A stretch of DNA of 64,000 bases, taken from Dactylonectria macrodidyma. Its lineage: Eukaryota; Ascomycota; Sordariomycetes; Hypocreales; Nectriaceae. This document shows positions 1-10,316 of this stretch, piece by piece. The notes below the pieces were generated by a model. The model was not told the DNA's origin and searched no databases. It was given only the letters and a program-made list of their open reading frames with translations. Location: NCBI GenBank assembly GCA_020744425.1, contig JAGMUV010000001.1, positions 1,364,001-1,428,000 of the forward strand, given 5' to 3'. The translations under genes and the position numbers were made by a program. Positions within the stretch are counted from its first letter, which is position 1, and every line of letters begins with the position of its first letter.

Positions 1-3000
1 CCGATCCATCAGTTGGACATCGAAACTCCATTTCTTCGACCAGCTCCCGAGCTCCTGCGATCGCAGACCGAGCCGCAATCGGCTGTGAGCGCCGCCGCCG
101 CCGTCCTTGCGAACCGAGTTCGTCGCCAGACGCTTGGACTCACCGAAGATTGGATCCGTACCCATACAACTGACGACCAACACAATTCCGAGAGTCGTCA
201 TTGGTTCAGTGACGGAAGTGGCAGTGAGCACTCTTCATTGAGCGGCTCAGAGCGTGGTTGGCAGGAAGAAGGCGATTTTCGAACGCCCCGTGCCAAGAAA
301 CGATCAAATCCGTCGTCTCAGCCGGTATCTCGAGCAGAATCTCGACACACGCCCCGTGCGAGATCTAGCGTCGAGACTCTTAAACCGACGGACACCCTTA
401 GTCCCAAGACGGGTCAGAACAATAGCATGGCGACCTCAGAAGCCGCGCCGGGAGCCCACGACGCGGTGAGCGACAGGTCTCAGGCCGCCCTGATGCAGGA
501 ACAACCTGTCGCAGAAAGTCCAATGAAGGCTGTTCCCATTACGAACGGGGAGCCTCGGCTGCCCGCCACTCCGACCAAACTTACCCAGAAGCCTCTGCCC
601 AAGGAACCATCTCAAGTCATGACCCCTCGGATCAAGAAGAAGGTGCCATGGAAGGGTAAGAACATTTTGGTTTTGATTCCGCGTGATGAGGGACGAGGAC
701 AACCCGGCAAAGCCCCGTTTCCTCTGCGCCAGCACGAAATCAACAGGATGTTCGATTCTTGGCAAGAGCTTGGATACAACATCGCGGGATTCGACTTGGA
801 GGTAGAGGGATATCAGCCTCCAGGAACTGATGATTCACAGACGCGTGACTCCTGGCCCAACTTCGACGAAGTGGACCGAGAGCGAGCTGATCGAGTCTTC
901 AAGGTCACGCTTCCAGACCTCAACGCTTGGAAGGAGTACGAGAACGAGCTCCAGGAGGCGAAGCTTAGAGCGCTTGGTGTTTCATTTGGTGACGACGACC
1001 AGCCGCCTCCGTCTATCTCACCGGCCACCACGGACCTAAGTCGACAGCCATCAGTGCAGTATCCTCCACTGCCCTTCTCCCCTCCACTGCCGACCTCGTC
1101 TGCGTCTAGCAACCATGGCATGCCGGGATTCCCTCACCATGGCCAGTTTGCGCCGGGACGCTCAGCTGGCCACAGCCCAGGACTCTCCATTGGAACCTCT
1201 CCGGTGTCTTTCGTCCCTGGAAAGTACAATCCCCGTCAATCTATTTCTCTGCCAGCTAGCACCTCGCCCTTTGGCCTACCGCAGCCACAGCATGGTTGGC
1301 AGAACCAGGCTGGTATTCTGCACGGCATGAGCCGACATGATTCACCCTCAATGATGAACTTTAATGGCATAATGTCACCGCAATCGCCATTTGGCGGTCC
1401 GGAGAGCCCCGGTGGCTTCCCATTGCACCAGCGCCACCAGTCTTTGCAATTTCCTATGCTGCCTCATCAACAGCAGTTCCAATATCTGCAGCCTACTAGA
1501 GCTTCGCCTCGTTTGCAAGAGGTCCTAGAGGACGACGAAGAACCGCTTCCCAGCGTCCCTAGCAAGAGCCCATCTAAGACTCCTGAGCCGCCTAAGCAGC
1601 AGAACCCCGAAGGTTTGCAGGCCGAGATCGATGATGCCGAATACCACCTGGAGGAGCAATTGCGCAACCAGCTAGAGCACGAGGATTACAACCCTCAACC
1701 TCAGACGCAGGCCCCAGTTCCTACTGCTGAGCCATTTGTACCTGCGCATGAACGCCAGGCCTCAGAGCACTTCCCTGCTCCTGAGCTCTTTGCCAATGAG
1801 CCCTCCAAACCCCTTGTCCTGCACCACCCAAGACCCCACAGCCGCGGACATTCCCTTTCGCAACCCTTTTATCGTGACAAGATTGAAGCTCAGGAGGCCA
1901 CAGAGGAGGGCAGCCTTCAGAATTTCCGAAGCCTCAACGAAATTCCCGAAACACAAAAGGCCGAGGAAGCCTACGAGATTGAGACGAATCCAAGCAACCT
2001 GGGCACTCCTGTCCAGGAATTCGACTTTTCGGAAACTGCTTTCGCACACAAAAAGAACTTTTCTACAGCCAGCAACCCCTGGAACGATGCTGTTTCCGTT
2101 AACAGCAGTGCAGCACGCCGATCTAGCCATGGCAGCAAGGCTTCTCTGTCTAAGCTCAACGTCAAGGCTCCCGAATTCAAGTTCAACCCGGGACAAAGTA
2201 CCTTCACGCCTGGCCAGTTCAACTTCCAACCCAACAATTTCCAACCTGTTGCAGCTTTCGAGCCCGCTCCGTTCCAGTCAGGCCCGTTCCAGGCTGCACC
2301 CTTCCAGTCGTCGTTCCAGCCTTCTGCACAGGCGGCGCCTTTCCAGCCCGCTGTATTCCATGCTGGAATCAGCAACCCTGTGGCCTCTCCCCCGGCGGCC
2401 GCGCCTAGCTTCACCACTCCTGCAAAGATCAATGCTAATGCGCCGTCTTTCTCTCCTGGACAGAGCGACTTCAGCTTCTCAGCTTCTGGTCCCAAGTTCA
2501 ACCCCGACGCTCCTGCGTTCACACCGCTGTCTGACTCATTCGCCAGCCCAGCATCGGGCTCCAAGAGCGTGGGCAACCGCGGTAGCATCTTTGGTAGTAT
2601 TGATCTTTCGACAAGCGCAGTTTTCAAGCCTGGCAAGAAGTTCACACAGGCCGTGCCGATTATCAGACCGTCCAATGAATCTGGCCGATCTCTACACACC
2701 GATGACGGCCCAGAGTTTGATTTCGACGGCCGCCCTCTGGTCGACGAGTCTCGCATTAAGCGGGCAAAGAGCTCTGCACCTGATGACGACGACGTGCACC
2801 TCTTTGCTGAACAGCCTATGGATGAGCACAACCACACCCCAGAGTCACATGTGCTAGCCAAGGATGAACCCAGTGCAAATGAAGCAGAAAATCTGCCCAT
2901 CGATACGTCGATGTCTTCCATTGTTACTTGTGACCAGCTCGACACGAAGGCTACAACTGCTACTCCTTCGGAAACCTCACCGTCCGAATTCAATGCCAGC

Positions 3001-6000
3001 CGCTGGCAGCCCTTCGAGTTCAAGTCCTCGATTGAGGTACAGAACTTCAACGATGCGCGACCTTTCGGCGAGGACGCATTCATGCACGGGCACAAGAAGA
3101 CTCTGTCGGCCACCGCCCAGCCTTTCGTACCTGGTGTTCCATCCGTGGGAGTACCCTCCCAAACTGACGCAGCGGACGAGGTGTCCGACCTTTCCCCCGC
3201 TGTCAGTCCTGTTGCTGCTCGACCTGCTTCAGGCCTTGGTACTTCTCGCTTCAGCTCTGGTCAACAGCAGCCCAGGACTGTCTCTGGAGGACTTAGCTCC
3301 TCTCGATTCGCCTCCCCTCCGCCCAAACCCAAGGGACTTGCTGGCTCTCGATTTGCTAAGAGCCCTACTCCCGAGCAAGAGCTGTACCATGCTGAGCCTG
3401 TTGACGAGAATGTGATGGAGTCTGTTGAGCATGAGTTTGAACCTGAGGTCGCCCACGCCGCCAACGGCGAGGAGGACTATGAGCCAACCTTTGAGGAGAT
3501 CGATGCCGTCATGAATGAATTCTATGGTAATCCTTCCATGGGCGTTAACAAGGCGGCTGAGGCTGCCAAGTGGCAACACGGCAGCCCCACCCGCAATATG
3601 TCGGTTGCTGCGGTTGCCAACTCATCACCGTACCGGCTGGAACCGGGTGTGGAGCAATATACTCGAGACGAGGCCAGCGCCACCCCGCGGGAATACCACG
3701 CTCTCCAGGATCCTGCTGTTCAGCCTATGCTGAGTACTGAATTGGAAGATCCCTTTGTTGACCCGCCATCTCTGGCACGAACACCTGAGAATGCTGCCGG
3801 TATAGATGGTGATAGCCAACCAGCTAGTGACTGGGATGGTGCCTTCACCGAGGATGAACACGAGAAGCTTGAAAACCGCGCACAGTTCTTCGATGGCCGT
3901 GTTAACGAGGTGGTTGGTACCTTGCTTGCCGCCCGGCTTGAGCCGCTGGAGAAGACCCTCTTTTCTATACAGCAGGTCCTTGCCACCAGGGCCCGACGCA
4001 CCCCCTCGTCGCGTCGCGACATGCGAAGCGTGTCAGCGGAGCTCCCGCAGAGCGATGCCGACGACGAAGATGAGGAGCCAGTTCTTCGCCGTTCCATGAG
4101 CCCCAGGAGAGACCGTCGACTGGATCAGATTCGCATTGCTGTCATGGAAGGTTTCAATGCCCAACAGCGCAACCAGGCGGCTGTCTCTCCAGCGGCCCCA
4201 GATGCGGCACCTATTGCCATTCTAGAGGCTCTTGACGACATGAAGAAGTCGCTTAGCTCCAACATGCAGCTGGGCGATGACCTCAAGAGAGTCATTGAGC
4301 AAGCTGTTGAGAGCCGCATGCCCGCGCTCCCCAATGCGGACGAGACGCACAATGCTCAGCTTGAGGAGATGCAAGCGAAGGTCCTGGACTTGGAGCAGCG
4401 CCTCTATTTTGAGCAGGCCAAGGTCGAGAATGAAGTCTCAGAGCGCAGGGCTGCTGAAGACTTGGCCTCTGAGATCATGCGCAAACTTCAAGCTGCTGAG
4501 ACCCGCGCTGAGATTGAGACTATCAATCGAAGCGTGTTCGACCAGCGTGTCAGTGATCTCGAAGGCAGGGTCAGACAGCACGAGGCTCTTAGCGAGGAGT
4601 CTGTCAATGCGCGACGCGTCGCTGAAGACAAGCTCACCGAGACCCGATGCCACTACGAAGCTGCTGCTGAGGAAGTTGTGCGTCTTCGTGAAGCGCTTGA
4701 GCAGAAAGAGCAGAAGCTTCGCTTGGCTGAGCAGGCAAACAGCAAGACAGCCATGCGCATGGCTCTTCTGGAGGCCGCCCAGGCCAACTCTGTCCAGTCT
4801 GTGACCGACATGACCAACAAATGCAATGCTATCGACGTTGAACTCAGAGATGTTCGACAAGATAACCACCATTGGCGTGCCGAATTTGAGCGTGCTGATG
4901 AGTCTGCTAGACAGAGAGCCAGCGAGCTGGGCCGAGTTGTCGAGGATAACCAGCACATGCAAAAGTCCTTGGTCACCCTCACCACTCAGCTCCAGGAGAA
5001 CGATCGCATGCGTGAGGCGTGGCGAAGCAAGTTCATCTCGCTGCAGGAAGATATGGGCCAGGCCGCTCGCGAGATCGCCGAGGACAACGCCCGACGCATC
5101 AAGAAGGACCAGGCCATGCTTGCTCGCCAAGACGTACTGGATGCCCGTCTTCAGGCTGAGGCTAAGACCCGAGAGCGATTGGAGATTGAGATGGAGCGTC
5201 TTCAAGATAACGAGCGCTCCGGTATGCGTGCCGTCAATGAATGCAAGCGTCTCGAGGTCTTGTTGGACGAGATGAAGAATGAGAACCACAGGCTTGAGGA
5301 GGCTGCAATGCGATTCCAGCGCGAGTTTGTGGAGGCGAGGGAATCTGGCCTCAGCGAAGTGAAGAGGACTCGTATGGCCCTGCAGCTCGAAGTTGATTCT
5401 GCGAACAACCAGGTTAACTTCATCCGCGAGGAGCTTGAGGAGCAGAACTCCAAGCTGCGCTCTGAGCTCGACCACGTCAGGCTGGAAGCTGACACTGCGA
5501 AAGCACAAAATGAGATGCTTCTCGAAGATGCCCAGAGCACCAAGTCCTCCGAGATTGAAGAGCTCCATCGCAAGCACCAGAATGAGATTGAAGATATTCA
5601 GACCCGATATGAGCGACAAGTCAGCAACGCTCAGGAGGATGCTCACAAGTCTGAAAGACATCTCTTGGAGCGCCTCAGTCTGTCGACTTCGAAGACCGAG
5701 CACCTCCAGGATCGCATCCTTCATCTAGAAGACAAGCTCGATATTGCTAAGCAGGCTGCTTCCGCTGCTGCCGCCGCTGCCAAGTCAGTTGGTGCCGATG
5801 CCGGTCCTGCCCACAACGTCCGTCATCCTAAGTCGGCTGCCTCTCGAAGCTTCGAGGCGCCCGAGAAGATTTCTCCCCAGGCTCTCCGAGAATCCATCAT
5901 GGTTCTTCAGGAGCAGCTCCAGGCTCGCGAGCAGCGAATCGAGGAGCTGGAACATGTTGCCGCAAAGGCAGATCCCGATGCGGCAACTAAGATCACCAAG

Positions 6001-6699
6001 CGTGATGATGAGATCAGCTGGCTGCGCGAGCTTCTTGCAGTTAGGCACGAAAACCTGCAGGACATTATTACTGCCCTTTCGGGTGATCGCTACGACCCTG
6101 ATGCAGTGAAGGACGCCGCCATCAGACTAAAGGCGAACCTTCAGATGGAGGAGCAAGAACGGGAGAGAGCTATGAATGGCGGATCATCAATCAACTTGCC
6201 CAACATTGCCCAATCCATCCAGGCTGCGACTCCTCGTGTAGCCCAAGCGGTTGGTCCCATTGCCGCCGCTTGGGGTAACTGGCGCAAGGGCAACCAGTCC
6301 TCCTTCAGTGGCCTCTCCGGCGTACTGGGATCACCAGCTACTGGAAGAAATGCGACCCCAGCGAGGAGTAGTCCCGCGCCCCAGAATAGCCTTCTCGGTG
6401 GTCTCCTAACCCCCCCTGCCTCGGGACTTCGTCAGACCCCTCCCGTGGACAATGGCAAGGCACAACCTACCGCCTTTGCCAGCACCGGACGCCGCTACCC
6501 TTCACACAGCAGCATCTCTGCACGATCAAGAGGCATCTCCAACACCTCGTACCGATCGGACAGATCCGGGCGCAACACCCCACCCCTGAGGCAATCAGAA
6601 GCTGAGCCTATGACTCCGCCTATGATGCGACCGAGTGTCTACGACTCGGATGCCCAGCCAGGAGATTTTGATGATAACGACTTCTTTGAAGAAGATTAA
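1..6699 (+). CDS. Large multi-PAM2 coiled-coil protein, 5' end cut by the window (Upa2-like architecture)
   Basis: The frame is open from base 1 to the stop at 6697-6699. The CAG at 10-12 could be an intron acceptor, so the true start lies upstream. Residues are counted from base 13. The order is: a disordered N-terminus; a conserved block at about 214-265 (KNILVLIPRDEGRG and following) that I cannot name; a long Pro/Gln/Phe-rich region; a coiled coil at about 1450-2000; and a disordered acidic C-terminus ending FFEED. PAM2-type motifs, which bind the MLLE domain of poly(A)-binding protein, occur at 713-726 (SKLNVKAPEFKFNP, near-consensus), 805-815 (KINANAPSFSP), 828-838 (KFNPDAPAFTP) and 1029-1040 (KTLSATAQPFVP). 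A weaker one lies at 567-577 (VPTAEPFVP). A WGNW sits at 2087-2090. Several PAM2 motifs, a long coiled coil and a C-terminal tryptophan motif match Ustilago maydis Upa2, a scaffold of endosomal mRNA transport. The architecture is seen; the function is inferred. Confidence 0.85.
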   Translation, partial: PIHQLDIETPFLRPAPELLRSQTEPQSAVSAAAAVLANRVRRQTLGLTEDWIRTHTTDDQHNSESRHWFSDGSGSEHSSLSGSERGWQEEGDFRTPRAKKRSNPSSQPVSRAESRHTPRARSSVETLKPTDTLSPKTGQNNSMATSEAAPGAHDAVSDRSQAALMQEQPVAESPMKAVPITNGEPRLPATPTKLTQKPLPKEPSQVMTPRIKKKVPWKGKNILVLIPRDEGRGQPGKAPFPLRQHEINRMFDSWQELGYNIAGFDLEVEGYQPPGTDDSQTRDSWPNFDEVDRERADRVFKVTLPDLNAWKEYENELQEAKLRALGVSFGDDDQPPPSISPATTDLSRQPSVQYPPLPFSPPLPTSSASSNHGMPGFPHHGQFAPGRSAGHSPGLSIGTSPVSFVPGKYNPRQSISLPASTSPFGLPQPQHGWQNQAGILHGMSRHDSPSMMNFNGIMSPQSPFGGPESPGGFPLHQRHQSLQFPMLPHQQQFQYLQPTRASPRLQEVLEDDEEPLPSVPSKSPSKTPEPPKQQNPEGLQAEIDDAEYHLEEQLRNQLEHEDYNPQPQTQAPVPTAEPFVPAHERQASEHFPAPELFANEPSKPLVLHHPRPHSRGHSLSQPFYRDKIEAQEATEEGSLQNFRSLNEIPETQKAEEAYEIETNPSNLGTPVQEFDFSETAFAHKKNFSTASNPWNDAVSVNSSAARRSSHGSKASLSKLNVKAPEFKFNPGQSTFTPGQFNFQPNNFQPVAAFEPAPFQSGPFQAAPFQSSFQPSAQAAPFQPAVFHAGISNPVASPPAAAPSFTTPAKINANAPSFSPGQSDFSFSASGPKFNPDAPAFTPLSDSFASPASGSKSVGNRGSIFGSIDLSTSAVFKPGKKFTQAVPIIRPSNESGRSLHTDDGPEFDFDGRPLVDESRIKRAKSSAPDDDDVHLFAEQPMDEHNHTPESHVLAKDEPSANEAENLPIDTSMSSIVTCDQLDTKATTATPSETSPSEFNASRWQPFEFKSSIEVQNFNDARPFGEDAFMHGHKKTLSATAQPFVPGVPSVGVPSQTDAADEVSDLSPAVSPVAARPASGLGTSRFSSGQQQPRTVSGGLSSSRFASPPPKPKGLAGSRFAKSPTPEQELYHAEPVDENVMESVEHEFEPEVAHAANGEEDYEPTFEEIDAVMNEFYGNPSMGVNKAAEAAKWQHGSPTRNMSVAAVANSSPYRLEPGVEQYTRDEASATPREYHALQDPAVQPMLSTELEDPFVDPPSLARTPENAAGIDGDSQPASDWDGAFTEDEHEKLENRAQFFDGRVNEVVGTLLAARLEPLEKTLFSIQQVLATRARRTPSSRRDMRSVSAELPQSDADDEDEEPVLRRSMSPRRDRRLDQIRIAVMEGFNAQQRNQAAVSPAAPDAAPIAILEALDDMKKSLSSNMQLGDDLKRVIEQAVESRMPALPNADETHNAQLEEMQAKVLDLEQRLYFEQAKVENEVSERRAAEDLASEIMRKLQAAETRAEIETINRSVFDQRVSDLEGRVRQHEALSEESVNARRVAEDKLTETRCHYEAAAEEVVRLREALEQKEQKLRLAEQANSKTAMRMALLEAAQANSVQSVTDMTNKCNAIDVELRDVRQDNHHWRAEFERADESARQRASELGRVVEDNQHMQKSLVTLTTQLQENDRMREAWRSKFISLQEDMGQAAREIAEDNARRIKKDQAMLARQDVLDARLQAEAKTRERLEIEMERLQDNERSGMRAVNECKRLEVLLDEMKNENHRLEEAAMRFQREFVEARESGLSEVKRTRMALQLEVDSANNQVNFIREELEEQNSKLRSELDHVRLEADTAKAQNEMLLEDAQSTKSSEIEELHRKHQNEIEDIQTRYERQVSNAQEDAHKSERHLLERLSLSTSKTEHLQDRILHLEDKLDIAKQAASAAAAAAKSVGADAGPAHNVRHPKSAASRSFEAPEKISPQALRESIMVLQEQLQAREQRIEELEHVAAKADPDAATKITKRDDEISWLRELLAVRHENLQDIITALSGDRYDPDAVKDAAIRLKANLQMEEQERERAMNGGSSINLPNIAQSIQAATPRVAQAVGPIAAAWGNWRKGNQSSFSGLSGVLGSPATGRNATPARSSPAPQNSLLGGLLTPPASGLRQTPPVDNGKAQPTAFASTGRRYPSHSSISARSRGISNTSYRSDRSGRNTPPLRQSEAEPMTPPMMRPSVYDSDAQPGDFDDNDFFEED

Positions 6700-7370
6700 G
6701 GTATTGGGGTGGAGGAAAAAGAGGAGGAGGAATATATCAACAACCCATTTCCTTTGTCATAAGATCATCCAACTACGGCCGATGCATACACACGCTGCAT
6801 ATTACTCTTACTTTCACCCGAGATTGCGAACCTAGAAAGATACCCCTTGGATTGACGTTTACGCCACACAAATTTGGGGGTTTCGAAACCGAAATCCCTC
6901 ATTGCTATCGTTTCTGATTTTCTGTTTTTGCACCGAGTGCTTCAAAGAAGAATCAACATTTGGAAGAAAAAAAAGGGGAGACCGAGATGACACAAACGAA
7001 AGAAAAAAAAAACCAAAAAAATCCGATTTTGATTGCACGATTTCAATTTCGGCGGTATACAGAGAAGATCTTCCTTTGTTGGCATAGCGGTGTGATGGCG
7101 TGGACAGGTCGCCCACTTAGGCTGAGAGAACGAGGACGTTGAATCGCCATGTATATTTATATAATCATAATCTACGCTCAGATACGAAAGACACCAAACC
7201 TTTCACAAACTTCGTCTACCGATTAGGCGGGTGATTCTGAGAACATAATGGTCACTTTACAGCACTCGACCTTCATAAGTCAACATCAGAGTTAAAGTCA
7301 TGATTGATTAGGCTTGATTTCCATCTTTTGTTATTACCTTGTAAGAAGGATACTTCATATTCAATATTCA
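6700..7370. other. Convergent 3' spacer
   Basis: This spacer lies between two convergent genes. It holds A-rich runs around 6965-7020 and AT-rich sequence near 7150-7380, as expected for 3' untranslated regions and polyadenylation signals. I see no gene in it. Confidence 0.6.
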
Positions 7371-9474
7371 TTAATTATTGCTTAGGAGTTTCTCGACCGC
7401 CCATTTCACTGAAAAATTGCGCAGGTCTGAGTAGTGCTGGCCAACGCCGACAAACAAAACAGGGACATTTGTGGCATGAACCAGACTAACGAGTGTGCCG
7501 ACCATGTCGCCGACGGTGTCACACTTGGAAATGATGAAACCATCTAGTGTGCGGACGGCGCCGAAGGCTGCGTTGAAGTTGCGCGCTTGGGCAACCGAGT
7601 CGGTACCGACAAGGGCCTGCGAATACTGATTAGATTGAGAATGCGGGGGTGAGGGGTGATGTGGGAAACATACCTCGCCAACCATGAGGATCTTGTCTGG
7701 TTGAGCAAACTTGGCAAACTTTTCGAGGGAAGACATGAGGCGCTGGTCATTGTGTCTTCGACCAGCAGTGTCGATGAGGACGACATCAAATCCTTCCTGG
7801 GCGGCATGTGCAACAGCATCCTTGGCGACGGTAGCGGCATCCTTGCCGTAGCCCTTCTGGTAGAGCTCGACGTGGCCGCCCTCACGAGCCGTAAGCTCCT
7901 TGAGGTTGCGGACGTGGACAGCGAGCTGCTCGACGGCGCCCGAACGGAAGGTGTCGCCGGCGGCGATGAGAACCTTGTACTTGTTCTGCAAGAGGAAGAA
8001 GCAGATCTTGGACAGGTTGGTTGACTTGCCAACACCGTTGACACCGACGATGGAAAGGACGTAGGGACGAGCCTTGCGGAGAGAGGTGACTGGAGGGGCG
8101 GTGATGGCGTCGATCTCGCGGAGGAGATCGAGGGACGACGTGGGTGTGAGCATCTTGGTAAGAGAAGCCTCCATTGCGGCCTGGATTCTGGTGTTGATGC
8201 TCTCGAAGTTGCCGGTCTTGACTCCGAGCAGCTCCTTCTCGATGCCTTCGCACAGACGCACGGCGGCCTCGAGTGCGACGTTCTTCTTCAATAGGTGCTC
8301 CTCCATGCCCTTCATGGCGCTTGCCAGGTCCTCCTTGGTAAGGGTCTTTCCGCCCACGACATTTCGGAAGAGGCCGCTGATGGCGTTGACTCCAGAGCCA
8401 AAGAGGCCAGACTTGGGCTGGGACTTGGCGGTTGCGTTCTTCTTTTCTGCTTCGGAGGCAAGGATCTCGTCGACCTCGTCCTTCAAGTCGTTGAGCACGA
8501 ACTTGCCCTTGGAGCGTGTGCCCCAAGTCTTGGAATCGACCTCCTCGAGGGCGCTTGACCGCGCTTCAACTTCAGAATCGCTATTGGGGTTGGCCGGGGA
8601 GTAGTCGAGCTGGACATCGTCCTCTTCGTCCGCGTACCCATCGGCATCCCACTTTCGACCCTTCTTGCCGGGCTTCTTGCCTTTCTTCTGGGACGACGCC
8701 TCATCTCCAGATGATAGGGGCGCGGATGTGTGATTCTTCGACTTGCGTGCGCGCCTCGACATCTTTGCGACAGGGCCAGCCTTGGCCACCAATAGATGGT
8801 TGTTACTTGGAGTCATGGGTCGCGACCCGTTGGGACTGACTGCGGGCACCAGCTCGGGGGAGGACGGCTCGTTGGCGCCATTGAGGGCGTGCCCTCGATA
8901 TTTTAAGCCCGGCTCGTGGGGGGGATCGTCGCCAACTATAGTAGGCACTGTATTTTGTTCGAGAGGCAGGATGGCCGAGGCGGACGATGTGCCCTTGGTG
9001 CTGGTCTGGTCAAGCTCCTGGAGCTGTTGGTCAAAGTATTCATCAAAGGCGTGACACTCTACCAGGGTCGTGTGAGGCTTCAAGAGTTGTTCGCCATAGA
9101 GCTTGACAAAGATTGTCTTGATATTGTCGACAAGCTTATCGACCCAGGATAGGTGAAGTAGCGATCGGTAGACGGCCTAGCAGACAAGTGAGTATATAAG
9201 CGCCGAGGATCGGTGCAGGATGGAGGCGATAGACACTTACGACGAAGATGACGCCCAATTCCTTGACGAGGGTCCATTTGAGCGTGTGCTGGTCACTCTT
9301 GTATGGCGGGTTATTGGAGGCAGACTTGGAGTCGGCGACAGCGGAAAAGCCACCCTTCTCCTCGATAAATGTGTCGGCGATAAAATTGTTGATAATGGAT
9401 GGGTTGATGGACGAGTAGGTCCGCGACCAGACGACAACACCGGAGGTTGTGAGGATCTCGAACGAGTCCAACAT
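7371..9474 (-). CDS. SRP101: Signal recognition particle receptor subunit alpha (SRP101 type)
   Basis: This GTPase docks SRP-ribosome complexes at the ER membrane during cotranslational targeting. Exons on the minus strand are 9474-9241, 9176-7674 and 7616-7371. The introns are 9240-9177 (GTAAGT donor) and 7673-7617 (57 nt, in frame and stop-free), and the product is about 660 aa. The start MLDSFEILTTSGVVVWSR is the usual N-terminus of the family and begins the longin-like domain that binds the beta subunit. A charged linker with Lys/Arg and Asp/Glu stretches follows. The C-terminal NG GTPase domain has the P-loop GVNGVGKST near residue 460, DTFRSGAVEQL, DTAGR and SKCD. The C-terminal helix begins about GVGQHYSDLR. 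All GTPase motifs are intact and the length is normal. It is transcribed divergently from the YIF1 gene. Confidence 0.96.
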
Positions 9475-9867
9475 GCTGACTTGTTGGGCGCGCACCGGCA
9501 CGTATTGCGACAGCGATGAACAATAGTCAAGGGAGCTAGAATAGCTGGATAAGGAGAAGTTTGGGAGGGAAGGAAGTTAAGGAAATGCGGGATGGAGGCG
9601 ATGTGGCTAATCTGTACCATGTCTTCGCACCATGATGGGGGTTCGAGCCGGAGACACCGCGGCGGGCTGCAAGGGTGCCGGCCTTATCGATAGGGGCGGC
9701 ACCTCCACAGTAGGGCCTGGAAGCCACTCAACCACTCTGAATCGTTCCTGAGAGTGTGGTAGGGCCCACCTATCACGTGCGGCAACCCGGCGAGCATGAG
9801 CCATGAGGTACTCAATGTGACAGGCAGGAAGCAGAGCAGGGAACCCGGTTGGATAGTTTGGCCAAAG

Positions 9868-9915
<48 letters not shown>

Positions 9916-10316
9916 CTCTCTGCGACTCGTGCGTCCCACTGTCAATTGGTTGCCTTGTGTTCTGCTGTGTGGCTGGAGGTGGTGGTTGTGGCTTGTGCTC
10001 CAGACGCATTCGACTTAACTTTTGCCTGAAGCGGGAGGACAAGTGGCTGGTGTGTCGGCCCCTTCCTTCCAAGTCCTTCAGCGGAGGCGCCATGACGCTT
10101 GCGCCAATGAACGACAATCGACCACATTTCCTGAACAAACACCAGCTTGCAGCTCGACCTTTCTCCGCGCCACCACGGCTGTCAACTTAAACCCTTCCTC
10201 CTGCGCTTTCTCCCCCTAAATCACGCTCACACGACTTCATCGATAACGCATCAGCGTCTCCAGCTTCAGCTCCAGCTCTAGCGCTCGCTACGACTTTTCT
10301 CATCCCTCCCTTCGCC
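9475..10316. promoter_or_regulatory. Shared divergent promoter region (SRP receptor alpha / YIF1)
   Basis: This is an 842 bp interval between two divergently transcribed secretory-pathway genes. It holds a long GT microsatellite (listed separately). Close to the YIF1 start it is pyrimidine-rich (about 10150-10316), which is typical of fungal 5' leaders. No defined operator was recognised. Confidence 0.5.
9871..9913. repeat. (GT)n microsatellite
   Basis: This is an uninterrupted GT dinucleotide tract of 43 bases (21.5 units). It lies about 400 bp upstream of each of two divergent start codons. Confidence 0.98.

Noticed and set aside
9605..9720. Possible tRNA gene (box B-like GGTTCGAGCC and a GSNPHHGAK-like shadow peptide)
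   Set aside because: No pairing T-stem, acceptor stem or anticodon arm could be drawn on either strand, and no oligo-T terminator follows.
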